The notes beneath the pieces were generated by a model. That model worked only from the letters and a program-made list of their open reading frames with translations. It searched no databases and was not told where the DNA came from. From assembly GCA_030549775.1 (NCBI GenBank), contig CM060175.1:8618564-8682563 (forward strand): 64,000 bases of DNA. Reading direction: 5' to 3'. This stretch comes from Tamarix chinensis. Taxonomy: Eukaryota; Streptophyta; Magnoliopsida; Caryophyllales; Tamaricaceae. A program made the translations under genes and the position numbers. Each line of letters begins with the position of its first letter. Position 1 is the first letter of the stretch. Positions 25,246 to 36,448 of this stretch are shown in pieces.

Positions 25246-25680
25246 ATAAAGGTGATCATAAACATGACTATATAATGTATAATTATCATTTATTATATTG
25301 TAAATATTAGAGACAATTATAAGATTACTAGTACAGATAGATAAAATAAGAATATTATGTGTCCTTTACTTTTACAAGTAAATAATAAAGATATTTATAA
25401 GTTTTAACAATATTATATATGATTACTTAAAATATTTATAAATTTTAGAAGTAAAAATATTAGATATTTATCATATATTATATTTATTTGAGTACTTAAA
25501 ATATTTGATTACTTAAGAAAAGATAAATTATAAAATAAATGTGATCATAAATATGACTATATAACATATAATTATCATTTATTACATTGTAAATATTAGA
25601 GACAATTATAAGATTACTAGTATAGATAAATGAAATAAAAATATTATATGTGCTTTATTTTTACAACTAAATAATAAGGA
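25246..25680. repeat. About 280-bp tandem repeat, right part
   Basis: Continuation of the array interrupted at 6749. GTGATCATAAACATGACTAT recurs at about 25251 and 25541. Confidence 0.8.
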
Positions 25681-25879
25681 TTTTTTACCTGGTAATGTTT
25701 GGATTTATCAGATTCTTCCAATTAAGCTATTTTGATTAAATTGGTTATGTAATATACTTTAAAATGTACTTAATTTCATGTTGGTATTGTTAAATCGGAA
25801 AAATTGTATGAAATATATTGGAATTAGATTGTTAGGTTAAAACTCTTGCATATTTAAATTGGATTGTATATTTGAGTTA

Positions 25880-26650
25880 TTTTATTAACTTGATTATACA
25901 ATATGTTTTAAAATATGTCTAATTTTAATTTTGAATCGTCAATTTAAATATTTGAATAAGATTTAACTGAATTTGCAGTTTGGGCTTAAAAACCCTAATT
26001 ATGTTAAATTAGGTAATTTCTTAACAGTTTTCAATCAATTGAGTATATTATATATTTTAGAATATGTCTAATTTCAATTTTGAACCATCAATTTAAATAT
26101 TTGAATAAGATTTGACCAAACTTGTAGTTCGGACTCAAAAACCCTAATTATATTAAATTAGGTAATTTCTCAATAGTTTTTAATTAATTGAGTATATGAT
26201 ATATTTTTAATATGTCTAATTTTAATTTTGAACTGTTAATTTAAATATCAGAATAAGATTTGACCAGATTTACAGTTCGGGCTCAAAAACCTTAATTATA
26301 TTAAATTGGATAATTTCTTGATAGTTTTTAATCAATTGAGTATACAACATGTTTTAAAATATGTCTAATTTTAATTTTGAACCGTCAATTTATATATTTG
26401 AATAAGATTTGACTAAATTTGCAATTCGGGCTCAAAAACCCTAATTATGTTAAATTGGGTAATTCCTTAATAGTTTTTAATCGATTGAATAAATATGTTT
26501 TAGAATATGTCTAATTTCAATTTTGAATCGTCAATTTAAATATTTGAATAAGATTTGACTGGATTTATTATTTAGGCTCAAAAACCCTAATTATGTTAAA
26601 TTGGGTAACTTCTTAATAGTTTTTAATCAATTAAGTATACAATATGTTAT
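25880..26650. repeat. About 148-bp tandem repeat, five copies
   Basis: Units contain ATGTCTAATTTYAATTTTGAA, AATAAGATTTGACC (first bases shown) and CTCAAAAACCCTAATTATRT, and start near 25893, 26041, 26191, 26337 and 26484. An inverse copy lies inside the CACTA element. Confidence 0.85.
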
Positions 26651-27260
26651 AAAATAGACCAAATTTATAGCACAATGGTGTTAAGCGTTGGTAATTTTCA
26701 GTTGATAACAATTGTAATTACAATTTTATTAGGTAACTAGTAACCACTGTAATAACATTTTCAGGGTCTAAGTTTGATTTTTTATTTGTTATAAACTTAT
26801 AATCTATGTACTCTGTATAAATTAATATAATATTTGTTGTTTTAAAAATATGCATCAAAAGTTGGAGATATAAGAATTTTTATATTTTAAATGATATTGT
26901 ATAGAATGTCTAGGGTAAAGTATAAAAAATAAGTATAATTTATAAAATATTATATTTTTAAAAGCTTTAAATGAATAATAAAATATGTATAATTTATTAT
27001 TATTATTATTATTATTGTTATTATTATTATTATAACTTTTTATATCTGGTTGGATCAATGTTAGGTCGGATCGGATGAATATCTGGTCAGATCAATGTCG
27101 GATCAGGTCGAAGGTTAGTCGGGTCATGAGTTGGTATCGAGTCGGATAGAATCCAGATTAGATTAATTTTTATTGGATCAGTATCAAATTGAGTTAATGC
27201 TTAATCGAGTTTGGATCGGATTAGATAAATCGGATTAACTTTTACAGGTTCTACGGACTT
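26651..27260. repeat. AT-rich spacer, short ATT run, then GGATCGG-type degenerate repeats
   Basis: A pure ATT run lies at about 26995-27032. From 27050 to 27250, units like GGTCGGATCRGAT recall the GGGTC repeats at 5716-6235. The two could be ends of one old element about 3 kb long before LTR insertion, though they are in the same rather than inverted orientation. Confidence 0.5.
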
Positions 27261-27590
27261 AATTCAGAGCAAGGCTTCATTTTGGAAAAAAAGTTACTTC
27301 ATTTTGTGAATTGATTTGGAAAGTCTATAGAGCTATTGTGAGATTGAAATCTCCCGCCCAAAACTCGTGTTACCTTTGTATAATATGGACCCGTATATTT
27401 CATCGAACAAAGTAACGTGCGTTTACCGGAAAGATGTAGCTGTTGCAGAAAGCGTACAAGAGGGCTAGCTGCAGGACTTGCGGGCTGAGATCGGAAGCAG
27501 CAACAATTGTTTACGAGTACCAACAACTACCGTCTCTTATTCGTATACGCGCCGCTCAGTGCTTCTATTATGCGAAGACCATGCTAGCAC
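27261..27590. other. Low-copy DNA, nothing recognised
   Basis: Balanced composition, without repeats or element ends. Two short overlapping ORFs on opposite strands have no recognisable features. Confidence 0.35.
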
Positions 27591-28314
27591 TAGGACCGTT
27601 CATGTTATCCGATATCTACTTATTTGATCCGATATCCGAAGCGATCTGATCCGAAAAAATAAATAACTGATCCAATTTTTTTTTTCAAATCAAATATTCG
27701 ATCCGGTCAACGAAAAGTCAAACAAACCAAATATCCGATCCGACAAATACAAATAATATCCGATCCGAAGAAAAATATTTATATATTTTTTTATAATTTT
27801 TTTATTTTATATATAATTGTATATAAATAAATTTATATGTGTTTGTGTATAATTTTTAATTTATTTATTATTTGAAGAAAAAATTAATTTAATTGAAATT
27901 ATATTTTTAATACAATACCTTTTTAGATATTTATAAAAATAAAAATAAAAATAATCTGCATACCTATAGACTCTATCCACTTATTTCTTATTTTAATTTT
28001 AACATTGGATATTTATTGAGTAAGTCGGATATTTGCTAAGCGAATCGGATATTTTCTCAGCTTTCGCTCTACAAATCAGATAATATGAAATATATTTGTC
28101 ATTTGGTAATTTTTTTATATTTGAACTTGTATTCGAATAATATCAGATATATTTGATATCCGATGATATCCGATTCGAAAATTCAAATATCCGATCTTTC
28201 GGATATCCGAAGTTTCAAATCAAATATCAAATATTATTTTTAGATATTCAAAATTTTAAATATCTGACAATTAAATATTCAAAATATTGAATACTTGAAC
28301 CGTGAACGGCCCTA
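27591..28314. mobile_element. hAT-like non-autonomous element, copy 1
   Basis: Termini TAGGACCGTTCATG and, inverted, TTAGGGCCGTTCACGG enclose many ATCCGATAT/ATCCGATCC motifs. It is related over its length to 49839-50531, which has a clear 8-bp duplication; here the duplication is not convincing. Confidence 0.68.
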
Positions 28315-28809
28315 ACCGACACTTAATTAAGCAGGACCCAAGACAGCAAGTAAATTAGTTTACTACGTACCGCAAGGGTGCAAAGTACGAGTCCGGTAGC
28401 ACCCACCCGAAACTCAATTAATAAATGAGTTGTTGATGAATCCACATCAGCAGTAGATATCCCCGTATTTTTATTTTTATTTTTTTGCTTTAGAGATCCG
28501 ATCCTATATATCTGTGATCCATGTCAATTTAAATGATAAAGTAACCGTAAATATGAATTGAAGGTGTCATGATCTGGGAGCTGTATTGTGCCGTATAAGC
28601 CATTATAGTCTTTATAGAGTAGAGCCATCCATCCATGCCTTCAGCACGCATGCGGGAATGATGCTGCACGCATGCGGTCTAGCTTCTCCTGTGCCATCCA
28701 TCCATGCCTTCAGCATCCCAGAAGAGAAGAGTTGTCCAGTGGAGTAGCTATCCAAGTATGTGTGCGATACTATAAGTCTATAATATGTAGGCAGACCTAG
28801 AGGTAATAA
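28315..28809. other. Low-copy DNA with a short duplication
   Basis: The string CCATCCATCCATGCCTTCAG occurs at about 28625 and 28695 with GCACGCATGCG repeats between. No gene was recognised. Confidence 0.4.
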
Positions 28810-29058
28810 TGTAAAAGGAAAATAGCTTTTCTTGCTTGCATTGATTAACAAAGAAATAAGCCTTTAAATGGGCAAAAGAACAAACCGACTCAAGCTAAAA
28901 CAATGGAAAAGAAAGTGGGATCATGACCCACGTTACTAAACACACTACTAACACTTAGATAATGCTAACTAGGATTCCTAACCACTAACTTATTAATCCT
29001 GAATTAAAGTAAAGTCAAACAACAACTTTGAAGCACTACCTCCACCAATTATCCAACA
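28810..29058 (-). repeat. Copia 3' LTR
   Basis: It reads TGTTGGATAATTGG...TTTTACA on the minus strand, 249 bp. It pairs with 37678-37927 with roughly 88-90% similarity by eye. Confidence 0.9.
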
Positions 29059-29072
29059 TACCCCCTTGATTC
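29059..29072 (-). other. Copia polypurine tract
   Basis: AATCAAGGGGGTA on the minus strand abuts the 3' LTR. It is the expected site for plus-strand DNA priming. Confidence 0.75.
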
Positions 29073-29142
29073 AAAGTTGCATACTCCCATATGCAACCTA
29101 AAGTACTCTTGTTTCTTTGATGCAAGTACCTTGGTAAGAATA

Positions 29143-30026
29143 TCAGCAATTTATTAATTTGTAGTACAATACTTTCAGTGCAATATCTCCCTTTGCTACT
29201 AAGTCGCAAATGAAGTGGTGTCGAATGTCGATGTGCTTCGTACGACTGTGAAATACAGCATTCTTTGTCAGATTGATTGCTAACATGTTGTCACAATATA
29301 TCTTTGTCGCTCCTTGATCCTGGAGGAAGTCTACTAGTAGCCTTCTTAACCATATAGTAGCCTTCATACTCTGCTTCGGATGAGGATGATGCTACTGTAC
29401 TTTGTTTTTTTAATGACCAAGAGATAACACCTGATCCAAGAGTGAACACGTACCCGGAAGTACTTTTTCTGTCATCAAGAGAACCTGCCCAGTCACTACC
29501 AAAATAGCCGACTAGCATCATTTTATCAACTTTCTTGTACCGAATACCATATTTAGATGTACTTGCTATATAATACAATTTCCTCTTCATAGCTCTAAGA
29601 TGGTGTTTTGTAGGTTTATGCATAAACCTGGAAACTAGACCAACTGAATGTGCAATATCAGGTCTAGTATGAGATAGGTAGTTTAAACCACCTACCATGC
29701 TCCTGTACAGCCTTGCATTTGTTGTCTCTGTATCATCATTAGCTGGCAATTTCTCATTAAGATTCATAGGAGTGCAAGTAGGCGTACACCCCGCCAAATG
29801 AAATTTTTTGAGAAGATCTTTTGTAAATTTTTGTTGGGAGAGGAAAATACCATCATCTCTTTGTTTCACCTCTAACCCAAGAAAATAATTCAATAAACCC
29901 ATATCAATCATCTCAAACTTCTTCATCAGACTAGACTTGAACTTGGAAACAATGGACTCACAAGACCCCATGTATATCATATCATCAACATACAAACAAA
30001 TCACCACAAAATCAGCATCACCTTGC
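29143..30026 (-). pseudogene. Copia reverse transcriptase C-terminal part and RNase H
   Basis: It reads VICLYVDDMIYMGS (RT catalytic YVDD), KFEMIDMGLLNYFLGLEV, then DDRKSTSGYVFTLGSG and SSSSEAEYEGYYM (RNase H), and in another frame IYCDNMLAINLTKN and HSRTKHIDIRHHF (end of RNase H). These copy element RNA to DNA and degrade the template inside virus-like particles. A frameshift near 29300-29367 separates the last segment from the 238-codon ORF. The YVDD and the RNase H acidic motif are present, so decay looks recent. Confidence 0.92.
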
Positions 30027-30431
30027 TTCTTCAGATATAACGTAGGCTCATTTTCACTCCTTTAAAACCATTCTTACGAAAATAAGAATTGATTTTGTTG
30101 TACCACGCACGCGGGGCTTGTTTAAGGCCATACAATGCCTTTTGTAACCTATAGACTTTGTTTTCCTCATCATGAATAACAAAGCCTTTGGGTTGAGCAA
30201 CAAATACCTCCTCCATCAACTCTCCATTTAGGAAAGCTAATTTGACGTCAAACTGAAAAATAGGCCAACCAAGTTGAGCAGCTAAGGCAAGAAAGGCTCT
30301 CACCGTTTCAAAACGGGAGAAAATGTCTCGTCATAGTTAGCACCTTGTTCTTGTGCATATCCTTTAGCCATCAATCGAGCCTTATGCTTTTGTACACTTC
30401 CATCAGCATAATACTTAGTATGGAACACCCA
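30027..30431 (-). pseudogene. Copia reverse transcriptase N-terminal part
   Basis: Minus-strand translation gives [34 protein letters not shown], then [20 protein letters not shown] and [14 protein letters not shown], all standard copia RT blocks. The first catalytic aspartate is in FDVK. There is a frame change around 30303 and another near 30031. Upstream, the coding sequence is cut by LTR-B2 and resumes at 34547 with MKCIQKNNTWELFDL...ELKW, which joins to VFHTKY. Confidence 0.9.
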
Positions 30432-31307
30432 TGAAATGCCCCAGAATTATTTATTTTATGAGATATAATTAAGTAAGGATTTATTAGGAAAATAATTAAA
30501 TTATTTATTTTATTTGGAATAGGAAGGAATTAATTAGGGTAAATTAATAATAATTTGTAATTTTTTTTATAAAGAAAAAATTGGGCTTTTTACTAATTAA
30601 AAAGGGATTTAAGAGAAATTATTTAAAAAACCCTAAATTAGTCTAAAAACAAAATTTAATATTTAAATATGTTATTCTAAATACCCAAAAATATTCTAAT
30701 TAAATTATTTAACCCCAAACCACTTAAAATTTTTCCTTTTCCTTTTTCTTTCCTCCTTTTTCTTTCTTTTCTTCTTTTTTTTCTTTCCTCTCACCGAATT
30801 GGGCCTGAACGCGGCCCAAATCCACTTTTCCTTCCTTCTTTCCTCCGTGGCCCAGTGCCGTTCTTTTTTCTCTTCCTACAGCACCGTGACGTGGCGTTTC
30901 ATGCCTTTTACTCTTGAGACTCCACGTTTCATTAAAGAATTATAACCGTAGTTGAATCGGCCTGGTTCCTCCCCCTTTTCTTTTCTTTCTTTTTCCCTCG
31001 ACCGCCGGCTCACCTCCTTCCTTCTTCCTCCTTTCTCCTCCAACGCCGAACCTGCAACCTCCACCCCCGAAAATGGCGCCGCTGGCCACACGTGTCGTGA
31101 CTGGCCTTTCTCCTGTTCTTTCTCTTCCCCTCGACGCCCACTCCAGCATGAACTGCCCCACTTCCCTCTTCTCCCACACAATCACCCCATTTTCCCTCGC
31201 GGGCACGATTTGAAATCGTGCTGACCGATTAATGCCACAACCACCCCATTATCTCACCGGCTTTGAGCTCCTGCTAATCTCTAAAACTCGAGCATATCCT
31301 CTACCAT

Positions 31308-31315
31308 TATAAATA
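31308..31315 (+). promoter_or_regulatory. TATA box of LTR-B2
   Basis: TATAAATA sits about 60 bp before the pyrimidine-rich leader, in the same place as in LTR-B1. Confidence 0.6.
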
Positions 31316-32109
31316 CCCCTCGTATGGCCTGATTTTGCGATTTTTTCCCCAAAACCCTAAGTGCAAGCCTGAGCGCCACCATTACTTTAGAAGCACTTTT
31401 CTCCGCCGTTAGCCAACCTCGCCGTTGCCTCTTCCTCCCACACTATTCTCTCCAACGCACTCTAATTAACTAAACCATTCACCACCTCCGATTCTTCTCA
31501 CACGGACCACCATAATCGTGCAAAATTTTCTATTCCTCTCGCCAAATTTTTACCCCCGAAACCCTTAGACCACCGTCCACCACCATATCCGCCACTTCTA
31601 CTGCCCTCTGAACCACCCAAAAACTCCTGCTAATTCTCCTCCACTGACCCATAACCTTCTCTTCTTTTTTCTCCTTCCCCTTCCCTCTTTTTCTTCATTT
31701 TCGTCCCTTTTAGATCACTTATTCGGCCACCGCTGTGCACCACCGCCGGTGCCACCTATCCCCACCAACTTAAGATGAAACCCTAGACCTTCTTAACCCT
31801 TCTTTTTGATTTATTGAGAATTATTCTGCTTTTATCCTAATTTTTAATGTTATTTCAATTTTAATTGTTATAATAATAATTATTATTGTTATTGTTATCA
31901 GCTGTAACTTATTTGATAAATTTTTTTGGCGGGTTTGAGAGTATTATTGAGTTATATAAATTATTAATTTCAAATTTTAGGGATTTAATGGAATTATTAC
32001 ATGTTTAATATTATTATTAATATTTTTATTACTAGTATAATTATTTAATTAATATTATATTTATTTAATGGGGGCCGAGACCTTAAATTTTAATAAGGTC
32101 TCGCACCCT

Positions 32110-32370
32110 TGCATCTTTATTACTATTATTAGCATTTTTAATATTATTACTATTAATATTATTATTATCTTTATTAACTTTTATATTATATATATATATA
32201 TATATTTAATATTATTATTACTATTATCGAATAGTATTCTTATTATTTTGGGTAGTTTCGAAAGCCACCTTGTAACTTTAAGATTTATATTATTATTAAT
32301 ATTAATATTCTACTAATAAGAGTATTATTAATAATATTTTATTATTATAATAATAATAATAATAATAATA

Positions 32371-32415
<45 letters not shown>

Positions 32416-32450
32416 GCTACTACTACTACTACTACTATTATTACTAATAC
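32110..32450. repeat. ATT/AAT microsatellite with inverted core
   Basis: Degenerate ATT triplets lead into an AAT run (about 32349-32371) directly followed by an ATT run to about 32413, making a self-complementary hairpin-prone block. It corresponds to the expanded block in LTR-B1. Confidence 0.9.
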
Positions 32451-32984
32451 TATTTTGGTGAAGGGTAGAAACCCTTATATCACCACTTTTTTCGAATTAA
32501 AATAGTAATTTATTTGTATTTTTAGTAGTATTTTGTATAGTTAATTATAGTATAATATTATTTTAATTAAAAAATAAGTCTTAGAATAAGTTAGTGAATA
32601 ATAGAATTTTTAGGAAGGAACCTAACTTTAGTATTTTTCCCATAATAGTTGAACACAGTCAAAATCCTCAAGTGGAATAGGAGTGTGCACCAAGACCGGT
32701 GACATTTTAGGTAAGGGGTGCTAAGGCCATATGTGTAATATGTGATTTTAATGTATGCATGCCATGTAATATGAATTATAGTGTATTTCATGTGAATATT
32801 GTATAATTGTTGTTAATGCAGCATGATTATGGAGTTGAAGTATGTTGGTGTGAATAAATTGTGGCATGAGAATTATGTGTATAATTGTGTTACTATTATT
32901 GTATGATATGGCCTTAAGACATGCATGTTAGGGTTGTAAAATAATGATGGGGAGTGTAACAATGTGGTGTTAGAGTTTTGCATG

Positions 32985-33280
32985 AAATGGTATGGTGTTA
33001 GGGTTTTGCATGAAATTGCATGGTGTTAGGGTTTGCATGATGGTATTAATGCTGCATGTATTAGGGTTTGCATGGGAGTTAAGGTTTTGCATGGGAGTTA
33101 GAGTTTTGCATGAGAGTTAGGGTTTTGCATGGGAGCTAGGGTTTTGCGTGGGAGTTAATAATTGCATGGTAATTAGGGTTTGCATGGGAGCTAGGGTTTG
33201 TAAGGAGTTAGGGTTTGCATGGAAGAAGGGCTTACGTGGAGCTAGGGTTTGCATGGGAGCTAGGGTTTGCATGGAATTAG
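32985..33280 (+). repeat. Minisatellite rich in telobox motifs
   Basis: About fifteen units of roughly 18-20 bp follow the pattern TTAGGGTTTTGCATGGGAG. Ten exact TAGGGTTT (telobox, AAACCCTA) motifs fall in under 300 bp. Related weaker repeats occur in LTR-B1 (20275-20370) and LTR-C (50560-50720). Confidence 0.88.
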
Positions 33281-33439
33281 AGTTATATGGGTCTGAGGGT
33301 GTGCCATAGTTAACTTCCGTGGTCGTGGTTAACTAGGGTTGGAGGATGAGAACTATAGAAGGTAGTCATGCATTTCAGGGTCAAAGTTTTTGAATAAGAT
33401 ACGTAAGATATTAATTACTTAAAGTGGAAGATATTGAGA

Positions 33440-33795
33440 CGGAACCAGCCGATCCACCTGTCAGGAATAGTGGTTAGGATTTTACCCTATATGTGATCGA
33501 TCTACCGGTGATAATAGTGGTTAGGACATGAGGTCCTATATGTGACCGGTCCACCGGTTATAATAGTGAGGGATTCCAATTTCAATGGAAAATAAACCAA
33601 AGTTTTGCTAAGGCAAATAAAAGACACTAATCTCTTATAGTGGAACACCATGTGAGTAGGAACTGAGCCATCCACCGGTTAGGAATAGTGGTTAGGGTTA
33701 TATCCTATATGTGACTGATCCACCGGTAATAATAGTGGTTAGGGCATAATGCTCTATGTGTGACCGACCCACCGGTTATAATAGTGGGGTGTTCC
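33440..33795 (+). repeat. CCACCGG...AATAGTGG sub-repeats, two clusters of three, LTR-B2
   Basis: Units GATCCACCGGT, AATAATAGTGGTTAGG are arranged as in the other copies, with the AGTGGAACACCATGTGAGT spacer between clusters. Confidence 0.9.
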
Positions 33796-34546
33796 TATAC
33801 TCCCATGGATATGATAAAAAGGCATAATGTGAATCGACTTCTGATAAAAGGATGATAAAATAATTAATCTGGACCTTTTTGGGCCTTATGTGTGGACTTG
33901 TTGATTATAGGTTATGGATTTCACTATATGGGTTTATGTATCATATGTGTGGTTTGTAATTGTATGTTGATTATTATCCTACATGATTTGATGTGTTATA
34001 TGTCGGCCTTAGTAATCGGTTACCTTACTCAGTACATAGCGTACTGATCACCTGTTTCATGGATGCTGCTTATTTCCACGAGTAGAAGGCCCGTCTAATC
34101 TGTTGCAGGTAGGAGACACTTACTTTGATGCTATCGATGTCTATGGGACATCAGGAGGGGCGGAGTGATAGTTGGGCTGGATCAATCCCTAGAGTGACGT
34201 GGCCGTTTTCCCTTTTAATTTATGATTCATGTCATTTTTTATGATGTTTGAGTTGTAGAAATTTTTTTTATTAATGTTGTTTAGTTATTATCTGAAGAAA
34301 AAAAATAATAGCTAGTATTTCGAATTATATAAGACTTACGCTTACTCTAATTCTCATTTTTATAAATTCGGATTGTTAATGGTATTATTAATAGTGTTTT
34401 CTTAGCCTTAGGACTTGGTACCGAAACAGTAGGAGTGAATTGGTCTGGTACTAAGTGTGGCTGTAACATCCCCAAAAATTTATGGTTTTAATTTATAAGT
34501 ATTGTGTTTTAAAAAAATGTGAAAATTTTGGGGGTGTTACAACCCA

Positions 34547-34770
34547 TTTCAACTCGATTGCATTTTTTCCTTCTCGAAGATCAAATAGCTCCCATGTGTT
34601 GTTCTTCTGAATGCATTTCATCTCTTCTATCATTGCATCCTACCAAACTTGTTCTTATGCAGCATCATCATAGAATATGGGATCCGACGTTGAGAGAGCA
34701 AAGTCACAGGTTTCATAAGCTCAACCAGAGAACGAAACTTCTTACGAGATTTTGGTAAAGACTATGTAGA
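34547..34770 (-). pseudogene. Copia segment joining integrase and RT
   Basis: The minus strand reads AMIEEMKCIQKNNTWELFDL then NAIELKW, the standard start of copia RT. An in-frame stop precedes DAMIEE. It ends exactly at the LTR-B2 insertion, and the next residues VFHTKY lie at 30431. Confidence 0.8.
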
Positions 34771-34782
34771 AGTGCTACTGGG

Positions 34783-35440
34783 TTATAGGCTTGCTGGTAG
34801 AATGTTGGTGTTGATTGGTGAGCTACTTCCTTCTCTTTGTGGTGTGTGGGGTACTACAACAGGAACTACACCACTAGAGACTTCTACATTTTCAATGAAA
34901 GGAATCGCCTTCCCTTCTTTGTTGGAACTCCAAGACCAACCGGCATACTCGTTAAGCAAAACATCTCGACTTATAATAAATTTGCCACTAATTAGATTAT
35001 ATAACCTATAAGATTTGGATTGTAAACTATAACCAACAAAAATAATTTTTTCAGATTTTTGTTTAAGTTTATGACAAGATGATTTTACAGAAGTATAGGC
35101 TATACAACCAAAAACTTTTAAGGGGCTTACCAAAGGCTTCACATTATTCCATGCTTTATATGGATTCTGATTGAGAACTGTCTTTGTGGGAGAGATGTTG
35201 CAAAGATATACAACGGTAGCTACTGATTCTACCCATAGCTGATTTGGAAGTCCTTTTTCCTTCAACATGTTTCTGGCCATCTCTACTATGGTTCGGTTCT
35301 TCCGTTCAACAATGCCATTCTGCCTAGGGGTGTATGGAGCAGTGAGCTACCTGTAGATTCCAAGTTCCTCACAAAAAGCATCAAAATTATTCGAAAAAAA
35401 TTCACCACCATTGTTTGTGCACAACTTCTTTATGCAACAA
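34783..35440 (-). pseudogene. Copia integrase core end and C-terminal region
   Basis: It reads NNGGEF (second catalytic Asp region, with an irregular frame), LTAPYTPRQNGIVERKNRT with the catalytic glutamate in VERKNRT, MARNMLKEKGLPNQLWVESV, then SEKIIFVGYSLQSKSYRLYN and GKFIISRDVLLNE. There is a TAG stop between IYR and LTAPY and a frame disruption near 35395 in an A-rich run. Integrase inserts the cDNA; this copy cannot be made as one protein. Confidence 0.9.
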
Positions 35441-35948
35441 CTTGATTGTTTATCTACAAAGGCTCCAAACTTTCTGAACATTTCTAGTGCTTCAGACTTA
35501 AATGATAAAAAAGTAAACCCAACTCATTCGAGTAGAATCATCAGTGAACAAAAAAAAAATAACAACTTCCATTCAAGGACTTCATCTTCATTGGCCCGCA
35601 CAAGTCGACATGCACTAGCTCAAGACATTGAGAAGCTCCCCATGACTTTCCAATTGGAAATGGCTTTTTACTATGTTTCCCTAAGACACAACCTTCACAA
35701 AAATCAAGTGCATTTATGGTTGGCAACCCCAACACCATTTCTTTTTGACTCAAAAATTTTAATCCATTAAGATGTAGGTGACCATAACGTAAATGCCATA
35801 GATCAGAGTCACTACATTCCTTAACAACAAGTGCTTTCTTTTTCAACAATGGACATATCAATAGGGAACATCTTATTTTTGGCCATAACAACATTTGTAA
35901 TAGTGAGACCTGACTTATTATCTCTAATAACACATTGACCTTCATCAA
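35441..35948 (-). pseudogene. Copia GAG-pre-integrase domain and integrase start
   Basis: LWHLRYGHLHLNGLKFL, CEGCVLGKHSKKPFP and LELVHVDLCGPMKMKSL show the HHCC zinc-binding domain, followed by the first integrase aspartate in HVDLCGP. The frame is lost after GSCYFFFVH in an A-rich tract (about 35553-35560). Confidence 0.9.
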
Positions 35949-36246
35949 ACAACACTACCAACCCATCATTCATCAATTGTCCCACACTCAACAGATTATG
36001 AGCTAAACTAGGTATACAGAAAACATCATGCAACAATTTCTTTTTACCATTGCTAGTGTAGATAGCAATTGTACCTTTCCCTTTGACTTGAACTTTCTTG
36101 TTATCACCAAGTCGAACTTTATATTTTTGTGAGATGTCCAGGTTCTCAAACAATGATCGAGAATTGGACATGTGGTTGGAACATCCATTGTAAATGAACG
36201 AAACATTATAATCAGTTGTGTTGCCGAGAATATGCGCCATGAACAA
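35821..36246 (-). pseudogene. Copia aspartic protease, active site destroyed
   Basis: NVSFIYNGCSNHMSNSRSLF aligns with the family pattern in which D-S-G precedes CSNHM. Here the triplet reads Y-N-G, so the catalytic aspartate is missing. Downstream VRLGDNKKVQVKGKGTIAI and LLHDVFCIPSLAHNLLSVGQ are typical. Protease normally cleaves Gag-Pol. The ORF overlaps the pre-integrase ORF in a different frame, showing a frameshift near 35850. Confidence 0.9.
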
Positions 36247-36299
36247 TGTCTCTGATGTATCATCTTTTTCAACAAAATATGCCTTGTCCCTTCATCTCT

Positions 36300-36443
36300 C
36301 TGCTTTGACCAGCATCCTACTTCTTTATGGACACATTTTTTGCAATAGTGGCATTGAATTGAGCTCTTCTAGTTGAAGTGTTGTTGCTCCGATGAACGAC
36401 TACGTCCTCTACCACCACTGCGACCATCGCGACCTCTGCCACG
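36300..36443 (-). pseudogene. Copia gag zinc knuckle and Arg/Gly-rich tail
   Basis: It reads RGRGRDGRSGGRGRSRSS, then CHYCKKCVHKEVGCW, an intact C-x2-C-x4-H-x4-C knuckle that binds element RNA. A stop lies between the RGG tail and the knuckle. The reading frame is split on its upstream side by the Cassandra LTR. Confidence 0.85.
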
Positions 36444-36448
36444 GTATC

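Larger units (their letters stand above)
30432..34541 (+). mobile_element. Solo LTR-B2 inserted in copia RT
   Basis: It starts TGAAATGCCCCAGAATT and ends TTTTGGGGGTGTTACA, flanked by perfect ACCCA duplications (30427-30431, 34542-34546). It is 4110 bp with no other insertion, the cleanest example of the family here. Features in order are a C/T-rich stretch, TATA box, pyrimidine-rich leader, ATT microsatellite, telobox-rich minisatellite, sub-repeat clusters and the GGGGGTGTTACA end. It carries no gene. Confidence 0.92.
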
